From contig NZ_BNAR01000001.1 in the NCBI RefSeq assembly GCF_014653695.1, positions 1,232,736 through 1,296,735 on the forward strand: DNA of 64,000 bases. Reading direction: 5' to 3'. This stretch comes from Lentzea cavernae. Its GTDB lineage: Bacteria; Actinomycetota; Actinomycetes; Mycobacteriales; Pseudonocardiaceae. A program made the translations under genes and the position numbers. Below, in pieces: positions 7,230 to 16,173 of this stretch. Position 1 is the stretch's first letter. Each line of letters begins with the position of its first letter. Under the pieces are notes generated by a model that searched no databases, was not told the origin of the DNA, and saw only the letters and a list, made by a program, of their open reading frames with translations.

Positions 7230-9304
7230 TGATCCCCCTGCACCAGCAGCGCTACCGGATAGGTGTCGAGCAACGACGCCAGGTCCTCGGTCGCCGGCCG
7301 TCCGGTGAGGACGTCCGTCCACTTCGAACCGGGCAGCGGCAGAACCGTGTCCTGCCAGCCCTTGCGCTCCAGCCCCAGCGGCAACCGGGTCGCGACCGTG
7401 ATCACACCGGACCGTTCGAACGCGAGCACGTGCTCGGCCGCCGGGCCCTCGGCACGCAGCGCGCGGTAGCCGTGCAGACCGCGCTTGCGGACCTGCAGGG
7501 CCTTGTGCACCACGAGGAGCTTCGCCGCGCCGGAGTCGTCGACCTCCGGCAGCCAGCCGGACTCGATGCGGGCCAACAGGTTGCGGCGCACGTCGTAGTC
7601 GACCGGCCTGCGGTTGTCCGGGTCGACGAGCGAGAGGTCCCACAGCTCGGTGCCCTGGTACACGTCCGGCACACCCGGCGCGGTGAGCTGGACCAGCTTC
7701 TGCCCCAGCGAGTTCGACCAGCCGGGCGCCTTGAGCCGCTCGGCGAACGCGGCGACCTCGGGTTCGTTCAGCGCCTTGGCGGGCCACGCGGCCACCTCGG
7801 CGTCGAAGTCGGCGTTCCGGTCGACCCACGACGTCTTGACCTTGGCCTCGCGGGAGGCCTTCTCCAGGTACTGGCCCAGGCGTTCCTCGGTGAGCGGCCA
7901 CGCGCCGACGACCGACTGCCACGCCAGGCGGTTCAGGCTCGGCTCGGAGATGCCGAACTTCCCCGTCATCGCGGTCTCGAACGCCAGGTACTCGTCCGGG
8001 ATCTCGGCCAGCACGGCGAGCCTCGCCCGGACGTCCTCCGAGCGCTTGGTGTCGTGCGTGGACAGCGCGGTCATGGCGCGCGGCTCGGCGGCCTCACGCC
8101 GTGCGGCCCGCTGGTGGAACTCCTCCACCGACAGGCCGAACCTGTCCGGCGAGCCGCCCACCTCGTTCAGCGCCACGAAGTTCGTGTAGCGGTAGAACGC
8201 CGTGTCCTCGGTGCCCTTCGCGACGACCATGCCCGAGGTCTGCTGGATCCTCGTCGCCAGCTCGCCGCGGGGGTCGGCCCGGACCTGCTCGTCCAGCGCC
8301 CGCACGGCGGGCGACTTGCTCCGCCTGACCGCGGTCTCCCAGTACCGCATGCCTTCCGGCAGGTACGAGCGGTACACCGGGAAGTTGACCATGATCTCGG
8401 CGACCGCCGCGCAGGCGTCCTCGAACTCGACGCCCTGGACGAGTCGTGCGATCCGGCGCACCTCGGCCACCAGGATCGAGTCCGCGACCTGCTCGCGCGA
8501 GGCGTGCTCGACCTCGTGGAAGTTGCCGGCGAACGCGTCGGTGAACCCGATGAACACGCCGCAGATCTCGCGCAACGCGTCATAGCCCGTGGTGCCGTCG
8601 ACCGGCCAGCTCTGCGGCAGCTCCTCGTCCGGCCCGAGGATCTTCTCCACGACCAGCCAGCCGTCGAAGTGCTCGCGCAGCCGCCGGAAGTACCCGCCGG
8701 GGTCGGCCAGCCCGTCCGGGTGGTCGATGCGCAACCCCGTGACGCCCCACGACAACACCGCGCGGTGCGTCGCCTCGAACACCTCCGGGTCCTCGACCCG
8801 GATCGCCGCGAGCTCGGTGATGTCGAAGAACCTGCGGTAGTTCAGCTCGGTGTTGCCGCGCCGCCAGTTCGCCTTGAGGTAGTGCTCGTGGACCTCGTCC
8901 TGCGCGTCCTCGCCGAGGACGGGCAGCAGCACCTTGCCCGAGGACCAGTCGATGTCGAAGTACCGCGCGTACTTCGAGGCCTGCCCGTGTTCGAGGACGT
9001 CCTCCCACCACGGGTTCGGCACGACCATGTGGTTCGGCACGATGTCGACGACCAGGCCGAGGTCGAGCTCCCGCAGGCGTTCCTGCAGCGCTGTCCTGCC
9101 CTCGTCGCCGCCGAGCGCCGGTCGCGCCGCGGTCGGGTCGACCACGTCGTAGCCGTGCGTGGACCCCTCGCGCGCGTCGAGCATCGGCGACGCGTACAGC
9201 GCGCCGACGCCCAGGCGGGCCAGGTAGTCCGCGACGGCGGCGGCGTCGGCGAACGTGAAGGACGGGGTGAACTGCACGCGGTAGGTGGAGGACGGCGCGC
9301 CCAT
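7226..9304 (-). CDS. treY: Malto-oligosyltrehalose synthase
   Basis: A 692-aa GH13 enzyme that isomerises the reducing-end glucose of a maltodextrin to a trehalose linkage. It begins MGAPSSTYRVQFTPSFTFADA, the standard TreY N-terminus. Catalytic motifs: DIVPNHMV, GLRIDHPDGL (Asp), LVVEKIL (Glu) and ALSTHDTKRSED (Asp). The C-terminal part has VPDVYQGTELWDLSLVDPDNRRPVD. Its ATG shares one base with the glgX stop (TGATG) and its stop overlaps treZ, so glgX-treY-treZ form one coupled operon. This is the TreY-TreZ route to trehalose from alpha-1,4-glucan. Confidence 0.95.
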   Translation of the reverse strand: MGAPSSTYRVQFTPSFTFADAAAVADYLARLGVGALYASPMLDAREGSTHGYDVVDPTAARPALGGDEGRTALQERLRELDLGLVVDIVPNHMVVPNPWWEDVLEHGQASKYARYFDIDWSSGKVLLPVLGEDAQDEVHEHYLKANWRRGNTELNYRRFFDITELAAIRVEDPEVFEATHRAVLSWGVTGLRIDHPDGLADPGGYFRRLREHFDGWLVVEKILGPDEELPQSWPVDGTTGYDALREICGVFIGFTDAFAGNFHEVEHASREQVADSILVAEVRRIARLVQGVEFEDACAAVAEIMVNFPVYRSYLPEGMRYWETAVRRSKSPAVRALDEQVRADPRGELATRIQQTSGMVVAKGTEDTAFYRYTNFVALNEVGGSPDRFGLSVEEFHQRAARREAAEPRAMTALSTHDTKRSEDVRARLAVLAEIPDEYLAFETAMTGKFGISEPSLNRLAWQSVVGAWPLTEERLGQYLEKASREAKVKTSWVDRNADFDAEVAAWPAKALNEPEVAAFAERLKAPGWSNSLGQKLVQLTAPGVPDVYQGTELWDLSLVDPDNRRPVDYDVRRNLLARIESGWLPEVDDSGAAKLLVVHKALQVRKRGLHGYRALRAEGPAAEHVLAFERSGVITVATRLPLGLERKGWQDTVLPLPGSKWTDVLTGRPATEDLASLLDTYPVALLVQGDQ

Positions 9305-11409
9305 CAGCCCACCCTCTGCAGCACGACGAGCGACCTCGCGACGAGGTTCAGCTGCCCGGACGCGGCGATCGCCTTCTGGTTGCCGCCGACCTCGCCGGTC
9401 GCGGTGTCCACGACGACCCTCCACTCAGGACCGTACTCGGACTCCGGCAGCGTCACCTGGATGTCCTCGTAGTGCGCGTTGAACGCCATCAGGAACGAGT
9501 CGTCGACCACCCGCATGCCCCGCGAGTCGAGGTCGGGGATGCCCTCGCCGTTGAGGAAGATGATCACGCACTTGCCGAAGTCGTCCTCCCAGTTCTGCTC
9601 GGTCATCTCCTCACCCGACGGCGTGAACCACGCGATGTCGCGCAGCTCCTCGCCCTTGCGGATGGGACGGCCCGCGAAGAAGCGCCGGCGGCGGAACACC
9701 GGGTGCGCCTTGCGGAACGCCGCGAGCGCCGAGGAGAACTCCATCAGCTCGGAGTTGGCCTCCAGCAGCGACCAGTCGACCCAGGAGACCTCGTTGTCCT
9801 GGCAGTACGCGTTGTTGTTGCCGTTCTGCGTGCGGCCGAACTCGTCGCCGTTCACGATCATCGGCACGCCCTGCGACAGCAACATCGTCGCCATCAGGTT
9901 GCGGCGCTGCCGCCGGCGGAGCGCGAGGATCTCCTCGTCGTCCGTCGGACCTTCGACACCGCAGTTCCAGGAGCGGTTGTGGCTCTCGCCGTCGTTGTTG
10001 TCCTCGCCGTTGGCCTCGTTGTGCTTCTCGTTGTACGACACCAGGTCGTTCAGCGTGAAGCCGTCGTGCGCCGTGACGAAGTTGATCGACGCGTACGGGC
10101 GGCGGCCGTCGTCCTGGTAGAGGTCGGACGACCCGGTGATGCGTGACGCGAACTCGCCGAGCGTCGCCTGCTCACCGCGCCAGAAGTCGCGGACCGTGTC
10201 GCGGTACTTGCCGTTCCACTCCGTCCACAGAGGAGGGAAGTTGCCGACCTGGTAGCCACCGGGACCGACGTCCCACGGCTCCGCGATCAGCTTGACCTGC
10301 GACACCACCGGGTCCTGCTGCACGACCTCGAAGAACGTCGCCAGCCGGTCGACGTCGTAGAACTCGCGCGCGAGCGTCGCCGCGAGGTCGAACCGGAAGC
10401 CGTCGACGTGCATCTCGGTGACCCAGTACCGCAGCGAGTCCATGATGAGCTGCAGCGTGTGCGGCGAACGCACGTTCAGCGAGTTGCCGGTGCCGGTGTA
10501 GTCGGTGTAGTACTGCGGGTCGTCGTCCTCGAGCCGGTAGTACGACTCGTTGTCGATGCCGCGCATGGACAACGTCGGCCCGAGGTGGTTGCCCTCCGCG
10601 GTGTGGTTGTAGACCACGTCGAGGATGACCTCGATGCCCGCCTGGTGCAGGGCGCGGACCATGCCCTTGAACTCCTGCACCTGGTTGAGCGGCAACGCCG
10701 CGTAACCGTCGTGCGGTGCGAAGAACCCGATGGTGTTGTAACCCCAGTAGTTGCTGAGGCGTCGCTCGATCAGCGTGTGATCGCTGACGAACTGGTGCAC
10801 CGGCATGAGCTCCACCGCGGTGACACCCAGCTTGGTGAGGTGGTCGATCATCACCGGATGCGCGAGGCCCGCGTAGGTGCCCCGCAGGCGCGGCGGGATC
10901 TCCGGGTGGTCGATCGTGAGACCGCGGACGTGCGCCTCGTAGATGACGCTCTCGTTGTACGGCGTCTTCGGCAGCCTGTCGTTCGTCCAGTCGAAGAACG
11001 GGTTCACCACCACGGACTTCGACACGTGGGGCGCGGAATCGTCGTCGTTGCGCTCGTCCGGCGATCCGAACTTGTACCCGTACAGCGACTCGTCCCACGT
11101 CAGGCCGTTGGAGATGGCCTTGGCGTACGGGTCGATGAGCAACTTGTTGGGGTTGCACCGAAGGCCGCGCGAAGGGTCGTGCGGGCCGTGCACGCGGTAT
11201 CCGTACCTCTGCCCCGGACCAACACCCAGCAGGTAACCGTGGTGGACGAAACCGTCCACCTCCGGCAGCCTCACCCGTGTCTCTGTGCCGTCCTCGTCGA
11301 AAAGGCAGAGTTCGACGTACTCCGCGACTTCGGAGAACAGAGCGAAGTTGGTGCCCACGCCGTCATAACCGGCGCCAAGCGGGTAGGGCCTTCCAGGCCA
11401 GGGTCGCAC
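9304..11409 (-). CDS. glgX: Glycogen debranching enzyme GlgX
   Basis: I prefer GTG 11409 (VRPWPGRPYPLGAGYDG), which matches the usual GlgX N-terminus and has GAGGAG about 10 nt upstream. A GTG seven codons earlier would contain that ribosome site. The 701-aa enzyme has the CBM48 domain (GTNFALFSEVAE), then the GH13 barrel with VVYNHTAEGN, DGFRFDLAATLAR (Asp), LIAEPWD (Glu) and TAHDGFTLNDL (Asp). It hydrolyses alpha-1,6 branches, releasing linear maltodextrins for TreY. First gene of the glgX-treY-treZ string. Confidence 0.93.
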   Translation of the reverse strand: MRPWPGRPYPLGAGYDGVGTNFALFSEVAEYVELCLFDEDGTETRVRLPEVDGFVHHGYLLGVGPGQRYGYRVHGPHDPSRGLRCNPNKLLIDPYAKAISNGLTWDESLYGYKFGSPDERNDDDSAPHVSKSVVVNPFFDWTNDRLPKTPYNESVIYEAHVRGLTIDHPEIPPRLRGTYAGLAHPVMIDHLTKLGVTAVELMPVHQFVSDHTLIERRLSNYWGYNTIGFFAPHDGYAALPLNQVQEFKGMVRALHQAGIEVILDVVYNHTAEGNHLGPTLSMRGIDNESYYRLEDDDPQYYTDYTGTGNSLNVRSPHTLQLIMDSLRYWVTEMHVDGFRFDLAATLAREFYDVDRLATFFEVVQQDPVVSQVKLIAEPWDVGPGGYQVGNFPPLWTEWNGKYRDTVRDFWRGEQATLGEFASRITGSSDLYQDDGRRPYASINFVTAHDGFTLNDLVSYNEKHNEANGEDNNDGESHNRSWNCGVEGPTDDEEILALRRRQRRNLMATMLLSQGVPMIVNGDEFGRTQNGNNNAYCQDNEVSWVDWSLLEANSELMEFSSALAAFRKAHPVFRRRRFFAGRPIRKGEELRDIAWFTPSGEEMTEQNWEDDFGKCVIIFLNGEGIPDLDSRGMRVVDDSFLMAFNAHYEDIQVTLPESEYGPEWRVVVDTATGEVGGNQKAIAASGQLNLVARSLVVLQRVG

Positions 11410-11478
11410 GATGTTGTTGCTCCTCGTCACAAACGGCGGACTACCCGTCGACCCTATCCGCCTAACCCGTACCCGGCA

Positions 11479-11781
11479 TCACACTCCTTCGTGGGCGAGG
11501 ACCAGTTGACCGCGCGCGGCGGTCAGGAGCGTGCGCGCCTCCTGGATCTCCGCGTACTTCAGGTGTTCACAAGCGGCCTCCGCGCACGCCAGTGCGTGCT
11601 GCAGGGCGGAGTTGTCCTCGATGGGACCTGCGTCCCGCAGCGCGTCACGCAGTGATTCCTCCGCGCGCCGTGCCCCGGCCACCGGGTCGCCGAGCGCGGT
11701 CGGTCTCACCGAAGCGAGGACCTGCTCGACTGCCAGTTCCAGCACGCCGGTCGATGTCCGCGTGCTCACGGCTGAGCTCAT
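11479..11781 (-). CDS. Small helical hypothetical protein
   Basis: A 100-aa product from ATG 11781 with GGAGGTGG 8 nt upstream; another ATG six codons earlier lacks such a site. It is acidic and helical: VLELAVEQVLASVRP, GARRAEESLRDALRDA and ALQHALACAEAACEHLKYAEIQEARTLL in three probable helices, with no membrane segment. I recognise no family. It lies 69 nt upstream of glgX in the same direction and is probably co-transcribed, so a role linked to glucan metabolism is possible but unproven. Confidence 0.65.
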   Translation of the reverse strand: MSSAVSTRTSTGVLELAVEQVLASVRPTALGDPVAGARRAEESLRDALRDAGPIEDNSALQHALACAEAACEHLKYAEIQEARTLLTAARGQLVLAHEGV

Positions 11782-11875
11782 TGGGTACGCCACCTCCAAG
11801 AATGTTCATGTGCTGCCGTCGGGTGACGGCCTCACAGTACTCCTCAGGTCCATGACCTGCTGTTACGCAAAAGTT

Positions 11876-13687
11876 TCACTTTCCGCGGTTGCGGAGCGGC
11901 CGGGTGATTTCACGAACGCGTGGGAAAAATTCGTCCAGTGCGACCGGAAGGGGAATTCTCCAGTTCGGGTGCTCGTCGATCGTGCCCGGCACGTTCGGCT
12001 GCCGGGTCTCCCGCAGAGCGTCCTGAGGTGAGGTCAGGACCAGCGCGCAGGGTGCCTGCGCGAGCAGCTCGTGGGCGCCCTCGACCCTGTCCGCCGCCTT
12101 GACGCCCTCCTGCCGCATCAGCTCGTCGAAGTCGGGCCCGTCCTCGCCCGCGAAGAACGTCGCCGCGGTGGGGAGGTCGTGCGTGGAGATGCTGGCCATC
12201 TGGTTGGGATTCCACTGCGACGGCGGGATCAGCGGATGGCCCTCCGCGTAGTAGTCGCGCTGGAAGTACAGGACGGCGCTGGTGAGCATGCCGTTCTCCT
12301 GCAACGTCTTCGTGACGACGGGCTCGACCGTGCCGAGGTCCTCGCCGACCACGACCGCGCCGGCCCGGTACGCCTCCAGCGCGAGGACGCCGAGCATCGC
12401 GTCGGCGTCGTAGTAGACGTACGTGCCCCGCGACGGCGGCTCGCCCGGCGGGATCCACCAGAGCCGCCAGAGCCCGGCGACGTGGTCGACGCGGATGCCG
12501 TCCGCGTGCTGCAGGACGCTGCGCAGGACCTGGCGGAACGGCAGGTAGCCGGACTCGGCGAGCTTGTCCGGGCGCCACGGCGGCAGGCCCCAGCCCTGGC
12601 CGTCCGCGCTGAACGCGTCGGGCGGCGCGCCGACCGTGACGTCGATGGCGAACGCGTCGGGGTCGGCGAACGTGTCCGCGCCACCGGGCGCGACGCCCAC
12701 CGGGAGGTCGTGGATGACGCCGACTGCCATGCCGGCCTCGTGCGCGGCGAGCCGGACGTCCTGGAGCTGGCGGGTGCACAGGTGCTGGACCCAGGCGTGG
12801 AACGCAACCCGTTCGGGTGACGGTTCCGCTCGGTCCGCCGGCCACTCGCGCCAGTCGGGACCGTGGACCTCGGCGAGCGCGCAGTACGTCGCGAACTTCT
12901 CCAGGTCGGCGTCCATCTCGACGCCGCCGCCGGGGAAGAGCAGTTCGAGGGCCTGCCTCTTCGCGTCCCAGATCTCGTCGTAGTCGATCAGGTCCTGGTT
13001 CGCGGGCCGCAGGTCGCGGATGAGCTGGCGGGTGCGCGGGCAGGCCTGCAGGAACTCTGCCGTGTCCGTGACGCGCAGGTACAGGGGGTTCGCGAACCGG
13101 CGGCTGGTCGGCGAGTAGGGCGAGCGTTCGACGGGGTGCGTCAGCGACGGCGCCTGCACCGGGTTGACCAGCACGACACCGGCGTCGAGCTCGAGGCTGC
13201 TGCGGCGGGCGAGCGTGGCGAGGTCGGCGAAGTCGCCCATCCCCCACGAGTCCTTCGAGCGCGCGGCGTAGAGCTGCAGCATCCAGCCCCACGTGTGCGG
13301 GACCTCCGGCAGCGTCCTGGGCGCGACGGCGAGCGTGACGGTCTGGCCGCCGGTGACGACGCGGTGCCAGCCGAGCGGGACCGAGTCGGGCAGGTGCCGT
13401 TCGACCGTGAACGAGGTGCCGTCCTCGAGCTCGACGGTCGCGGGGCCGCGCAGGTCGTATCCCTCGTACTCGCGGATGACGATCGTCGGCGGGAGCTCGC
13501 GCTCCGCTCTGCGACGGTCGACCTCGGCGAGCCCGGCGGCGATCGAGTCCTCAGTGGACGCGTCCACCCCGAACTGTGCCAGTACCTTGACGACGACCTC
13601 GGTGTCGACGACGACCTCTTGCTGGTCCGCATTCTCGTACCGAGTGGCGACGCCCCAAGCGTCCGCCAGCCTCGCCAACTGCTCCAC
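11876..13687 (-). CDS. malQ: 4-alpha-glucanotransferase (amylomaltase)
   Basis: A 603-aa GH77 enzyme that transfers maltosyl and longer units between maltodextrins. It has the actinobacterial-type N-terminal extension of about 130 residues, then SKDSWGMGDFADL and SPYSPTSRRFANPLYL. The catalytic motifs are GIRVDHVAGLWRLWWIP (nucleophile Asp), VVGEDLGTV (acid Glu) and SISTHDLPT (Asp). It supplies longer glucans to GlgX/TreY and is a partner of glycogen turnover. Same strand as the downstream trehalose genes. Confidence 0.94.
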   Translation of the reverse strand: MEQLARLADAWGVATRYENADQQEVVVDTEVVVKVLAQFGVDASTEDSIAAGLAEVDRRRAERELPPTIVIREYEGYDLRGPATVELEDGTSFTVERHLPDSVPLGWHRVVTGGQTVTLAVAPRTLPEVPHTWGWMLQLYAARSKDSWGMGDFADLATLARRSSLELDAGVVLVNPVQAPSLTHPVERSPYSPTSRRFANPLYLRVTDTAEFLQACPRTRQLIRDLRPANQDLIDYDEIWDAKRQALELLFPGGGVEMDADLEKFATYCALAEVHGPDWREWPADRAEPSPERVAFHAWVQHLCTRQLQDVRLAAHEAGMAVGVIHDLPVGVAPGGADTFADPDAFAIDVTVGAPPDAFSADGQGWGLPPWRPDKLAESGYLPFRQVLRSVLQHADGIRVDHVAGLWRLWWIPPGEPPSRGTYVYYDADAMLGVLALEAYRAGAVVVGEDLGTVEPVVTKTLQENGMLTSAVLYFQRDYYAEGHPLIPPSQWNPNQMASISTHDLPTAATFFAGEDGPDFDELMRQEGVKAADRVEGAHELLAQAPCALVLTSPQDALRETRQPNVPGTIDEHPNWRIPLPVALDEFFPRVREITRPLRNRGK

Positions 13688-13791
13688 GAGTACAAGCTAT
13701 GTCACAGCTCGGTCCGCATTACCAGAGCAAATGGTCCCTGGTCACCCGAAGGGTGCAGACCCGCGGGAACACCCACTCAGAGGTGCATCGC

Positions 13792-14217
13792 TCAAACATC
13801 CGATGCTTCCCCGGGAACGGCCACGACGGCCTCGACCTCCACCAGGAAATCAGGTCCGAACAACGCCGCCACCTGAACCAAAGTGCTGGCGGGGTTGGGC
13901 ACATCCCCCAGCGCGGGACGCAGGATTTCGTCACGCACGTCGCGAATGGTCTGAACCTCCGACGCGTCCAGCACGAACCAGGTGAACTTGACGACATCCG
14001 ACCAGTCAGCGCCAAACCCGCGAATGACGTGATGAAGATTGCAAAGGGCCTGGCGCGTCTGCGCTCCCAGGTCGTCGACCCCGACCACGCACCCCTGGGC
14101 GTCCACCGCGACCTGACCGGAGACGAACACGAGCTTGCCGGTGACCGCCACCGCGTGGGCGTAGCCGGGGGTGGTCGGGAGGTCCGGCAGCTCGGTCAGG
14201 CGCTCTTCGGCGGGCAT
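13792..14217 (-). CDS. RidA-like (YjgF/UK114) family protein
   Basis: A 141-aa member of the Rid superfamily: LVFVSGQVAVD near the N-terminus, QTRQALCNLHHVI, VVKFTWFVLDAS and a C-terminal STLVQVAALFGPDFLVEVEAV. Archetypal RidA has an essential Arg in the motif PARSCVEV, used to hydrolyse 2-aminoacrylate-derived imines. Here that position is Ser (NPASTLVQV), so classical imine deaminase activity is unlikely and it fits one of the divergent Rid subfamilies. It sits between the LacI regulator and malQ on the same strand. Confidence 0.85.
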   Translation of the reverse strand: MPAEERLTELPDLPTTPGYAHAVAVTGKLVFVSGQVAVDAQGCVVGVDDLGAQTRQALCNLHHVIRGFGADWSDVVKFTWFVLDASEVQTIRDVRDEILRPALGDVPNPASTLVQVAALFGPDFLVEVEAVVAVPGEASDV

Positions 14218-14262
14218 GGCGCCACAGTACTTCGGGGCGGCGCGGTGTCAGCCGGTCCAGCG

Positions 14263-15192
14263 TCAGCCCGCCGGAGCGACCGGGCCGCTGGAGTTGCGCA
14301 CGACCAGCCGCAGCGGGTGTTCCGCCGGCTCGACCTCCCCGCCCCTGATCAGCGTGAACAGGTCGGCGACCGCCCGCTCACCCTGCTCCTTCTCCGCACC
14401 CTCGACGGCGGTCAGCCCGACCACGCGGGTGAGCTCCTGCCCGTCCAGCGACACGATCGACACCTCGTCCGGCACCGCCCTGCCGTCCCGCTGCACGCGC
14501 AGGAAGATGCCCACGGCCGCGGCGCCGTTGGAGCTGATCACCGCGCTCGGCAGGCGTTCGCCGTCCAGCAGGACGTCGACGACCTGCTCGCCGCCGCCGA
14601 CGGTCGGCGAGCACCACACCGTCCACTCGGGACGGACCTCGAGCCCGGCGGAGAGCAGGATCTCGTCGTACGACTCGTCCTCGCCGTCGGACAGCACCAG
14701 GGCCACGTCGCGGTGGCCCAGGGACACCACGTGCGCCACCGCGGTCTGCAGCGCGTGGCGGAGATCGGTGTCGTCGACCGTCACGTGCGGGACTTCCAGC
14801 GACTCCAGCGAGACCCGTTCGGGGCCGGACAACGACATCGACAGCAGCAGCACACCGTCCACACGGCGGCCCAGCGGCAGCTCGTCGAAGAACTTCGCCC
14901 GCGCCGCGGCGTCGCCCAGGACGTAGAGCAGCACGTCGTACCCGGCCTGCCGCAACGCGCCCTCCGCGCCCGCGAGCACCGGGCTGACCTCGGACGTCAG
15001 CACCGCGATGGCGTAGCGGCGGCCACCGGCCAAAGAGGAGGCGTCGCGCGCGATGGCGTACTTCATGCGCCGCGCGATCTCGCTCACGTGCTGCCTGGTC
15101 GCCTCGGACACGCCCGGTTCGCCCCGCAGGGCGCGCGATACGGTCGCAGCGGACACCCCTGCGGCCTTGGCCACGTCGGACATGCTGGTCAC
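14263..15192 (-). CDS. LacI-family transcriptional regulator
   Basis: A 309-aa regulator starting at GTG 15192; ATG 15183 (MSDVAKAAGVSAATVSRAL) is the alternative, and there is no obvious ribosome site. Residues 4-25 form the LacI helix-turn-helix, with the hinge helix at RRMKYAIARDASSLAG. The rest is a periplasmic-binding-like effector domain (YAIAVLTSEVSPVLAGAEGALR, HVTVDDTDLRHALQTAVAHVVSLGHRDVALV). LacI proteins usually sense sugars. It heads the minus-strand run RidA, malQ, glgX, treY, treZ and may control it. The divergent peroxiredoxin starts only 22 nt away. Confidence 0.9.
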   Translation of the reverse strand: MTSMSDVAKAAGVSAATVSRALRGEPGVSEATRQHVSEIARRMKYAIARDASSLAGGRRYAIAVLTSEVSPVLAGAEGALRQAGYDVLLYVLGDAAARAKFFDELPLGRRVDGVLLLSMSLSGPERVSLESLEVPHVTVDDTDLRHALQTAVAHVVSLGHRDVALVLSDGEDESYDEILLSAGLEVRPEWTVWCSPTVGGGEQVVDVLLDGERLPSAVISSNGAAAVGIFLRVQRDGRAVPDEVSIVSLDGQELTRVVGLTAVEGAEKEQGERAVADLFTLIRGGEVEPAEHPLRLVVRNSSGPVAPAG

Positions 15193-15214
15193 GGCCCGAG
15201 CGTATTGGAGATCC

Positions 15215-15664
15215 ATGAAGCCCGGCGACCTCGCCCCCGACTTCTCCCTGCCCGACCAGGACGGCACCGAGCGCAAGCTGTCCGCGCTGCTCGAGAACGG
15301 CCCGGTCGTGCTCTTCTTCTACCCCGCCGCGATGACGTCCGGGTGCACGGCGCAGAGCTGCCACTTCCGCGACCTCGCGAAGGAGTTCGAGGAGGCGGGG
15401 GCGCAGCGCGTCGGGATCTCGATGGACGACGTGGCGAAGCAGAAGCAGTTCGCCGAGCTGAACGGCTTCGACTACCCGCTGCTCTCCGACGTGGCCGGTG
15501 AGGTCGCGGAGCAGTTCGGGGTGAAGCGCCGGTTCGGGATCACGCCGGTCAAGCGGCACACGTTCGTCATCGGCCCCGGCCGCGAGATCATCGAGGTGAT
15601 CAAGAGCGAGTTCTCGATGAACGCGCACGCGGACAAGGCGCTCGAGGCGCTCAGGAGTCGGTGA
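15215..15664 (+). CDS. bcp: PrxQ/BCP-type peroxiredoxin
   Basis: A 149-aa thiol peroxidase beginning MKPGDLAPDFSLPDQDGTE at ATG 15215 with GGAG 5 nt upstream. The active site is AAMTSGCTAQSCHFRD, containing the peroxidatic Cys and, five residues later, the resolving Cys. This is the atypical two-Cys arrangement of the BCP/PrxQ group. It reduces H2O2 and organic peroxides in the cytoplasm using thioredoxin. Its 3' end overlaps the convergent MmpS-like gene by 14 nt. Confidence 0.92.
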   Translation: MKPGDLAPDFSLPDQDGTERKLSALLENGPVVLFFYPAAMTSGCTAQSCHFRDLAKEFEEAGAQRVGISMDDVAKQKQFAELNGFDYPLLSDVAGEVAEQFGVKRRFGITPVKRHTFVIGPGREIIEVIKSEFSMNAHADKALEALRSR

Positions 15665-16133
15665 TCGTCAGCACGCCGTAGGGCCCGGACGCCTTGCCCT
15701 CGCGCACGGGGGTGCGGGCGATCGTGTACTTGCCGTGCACCTCGGCACCGTCCGGGCCCGCCACGACCACGAGCACCACGGGTTTCGTCGGGGCGTCGGC
15801 CGGCACCTCGACGGTCCGGGTCCACGGCAGCGTCACGTCCTGCTCGGTGTGGACGGACGTGCCGGCGGTCGCGGTCACGGAGAACGCCTTCCCGGCGCCC
15901 GTCACCTCGAACACGACGACCTGGGTGGACGGCACCGGCGGTTCGGACGGCATCACATGCGGCTCGATGGGGCCGTAGGTCCGCTCCAGCATGTTCTGGA
16001 CGTGGTTGCCGAAGGCGAGCGCGCCCAGGACCAGCGGCACGGCGACCAGCGCCACCACCCATGGCCACCTCGACGACCTCGGTGGCTCGTGCAGCGGCGG
16101 CGCGATGCCGAACTCGATCGGCTTCTTGTCCAC
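15651..16133 (-). CDS. MmpS-like membrane-anchored protein
   Basis: A 160-aa protein with a short proline-rich cytoplasmic N-terminus, one membrane helix (WPWVVALVAVPLVLGALAFG, about residues 23-42) and an exported beta-rich domain. The segments VVVFEVTGAG, SVTATAGTS, TLPWTRTVEVP and VVLVVVAGPDGAEVHGKYTI resemble the conserved beta-sandwich of MmpS transport accessory proteins. No MmpL partner is nearby. Function beyond the fold is not inferable. Confidence 0.6.
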   Translation of the reverse strand: MDKKPIEFGIAPPLHEPPRSSRWPWVVALVAVPLVLGALAFGNHVQNMLERTYGPIEPHVMPSEPPVPSTQVVVFEVTGAGKAFSVTATAGTSVHTEQDVTLPWTRTVEVPADAPTKPVVLVVVAGPDGAEVHGKYTIARTPVREGKASGPYGVLTITDS

Positions 16134-16173
16134 GGTCCCCCCGTTGGAGAAGTCGATCTCACGCCGCCGGGCG

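Noticed and set aside
5904..7232. Long plus-strand frame opposite treZ
   Set aside because: It mirrors the coding strand of treZ, as expected in GC-rich DNA. Its protein is Arg/Val/Glu-rich and has no recognisable domains.
7208..9472. 754-aa plus-strand frame opposite treY
   Set aside because: Shadow of treY; composition is typical antisense and it has no family motifs.
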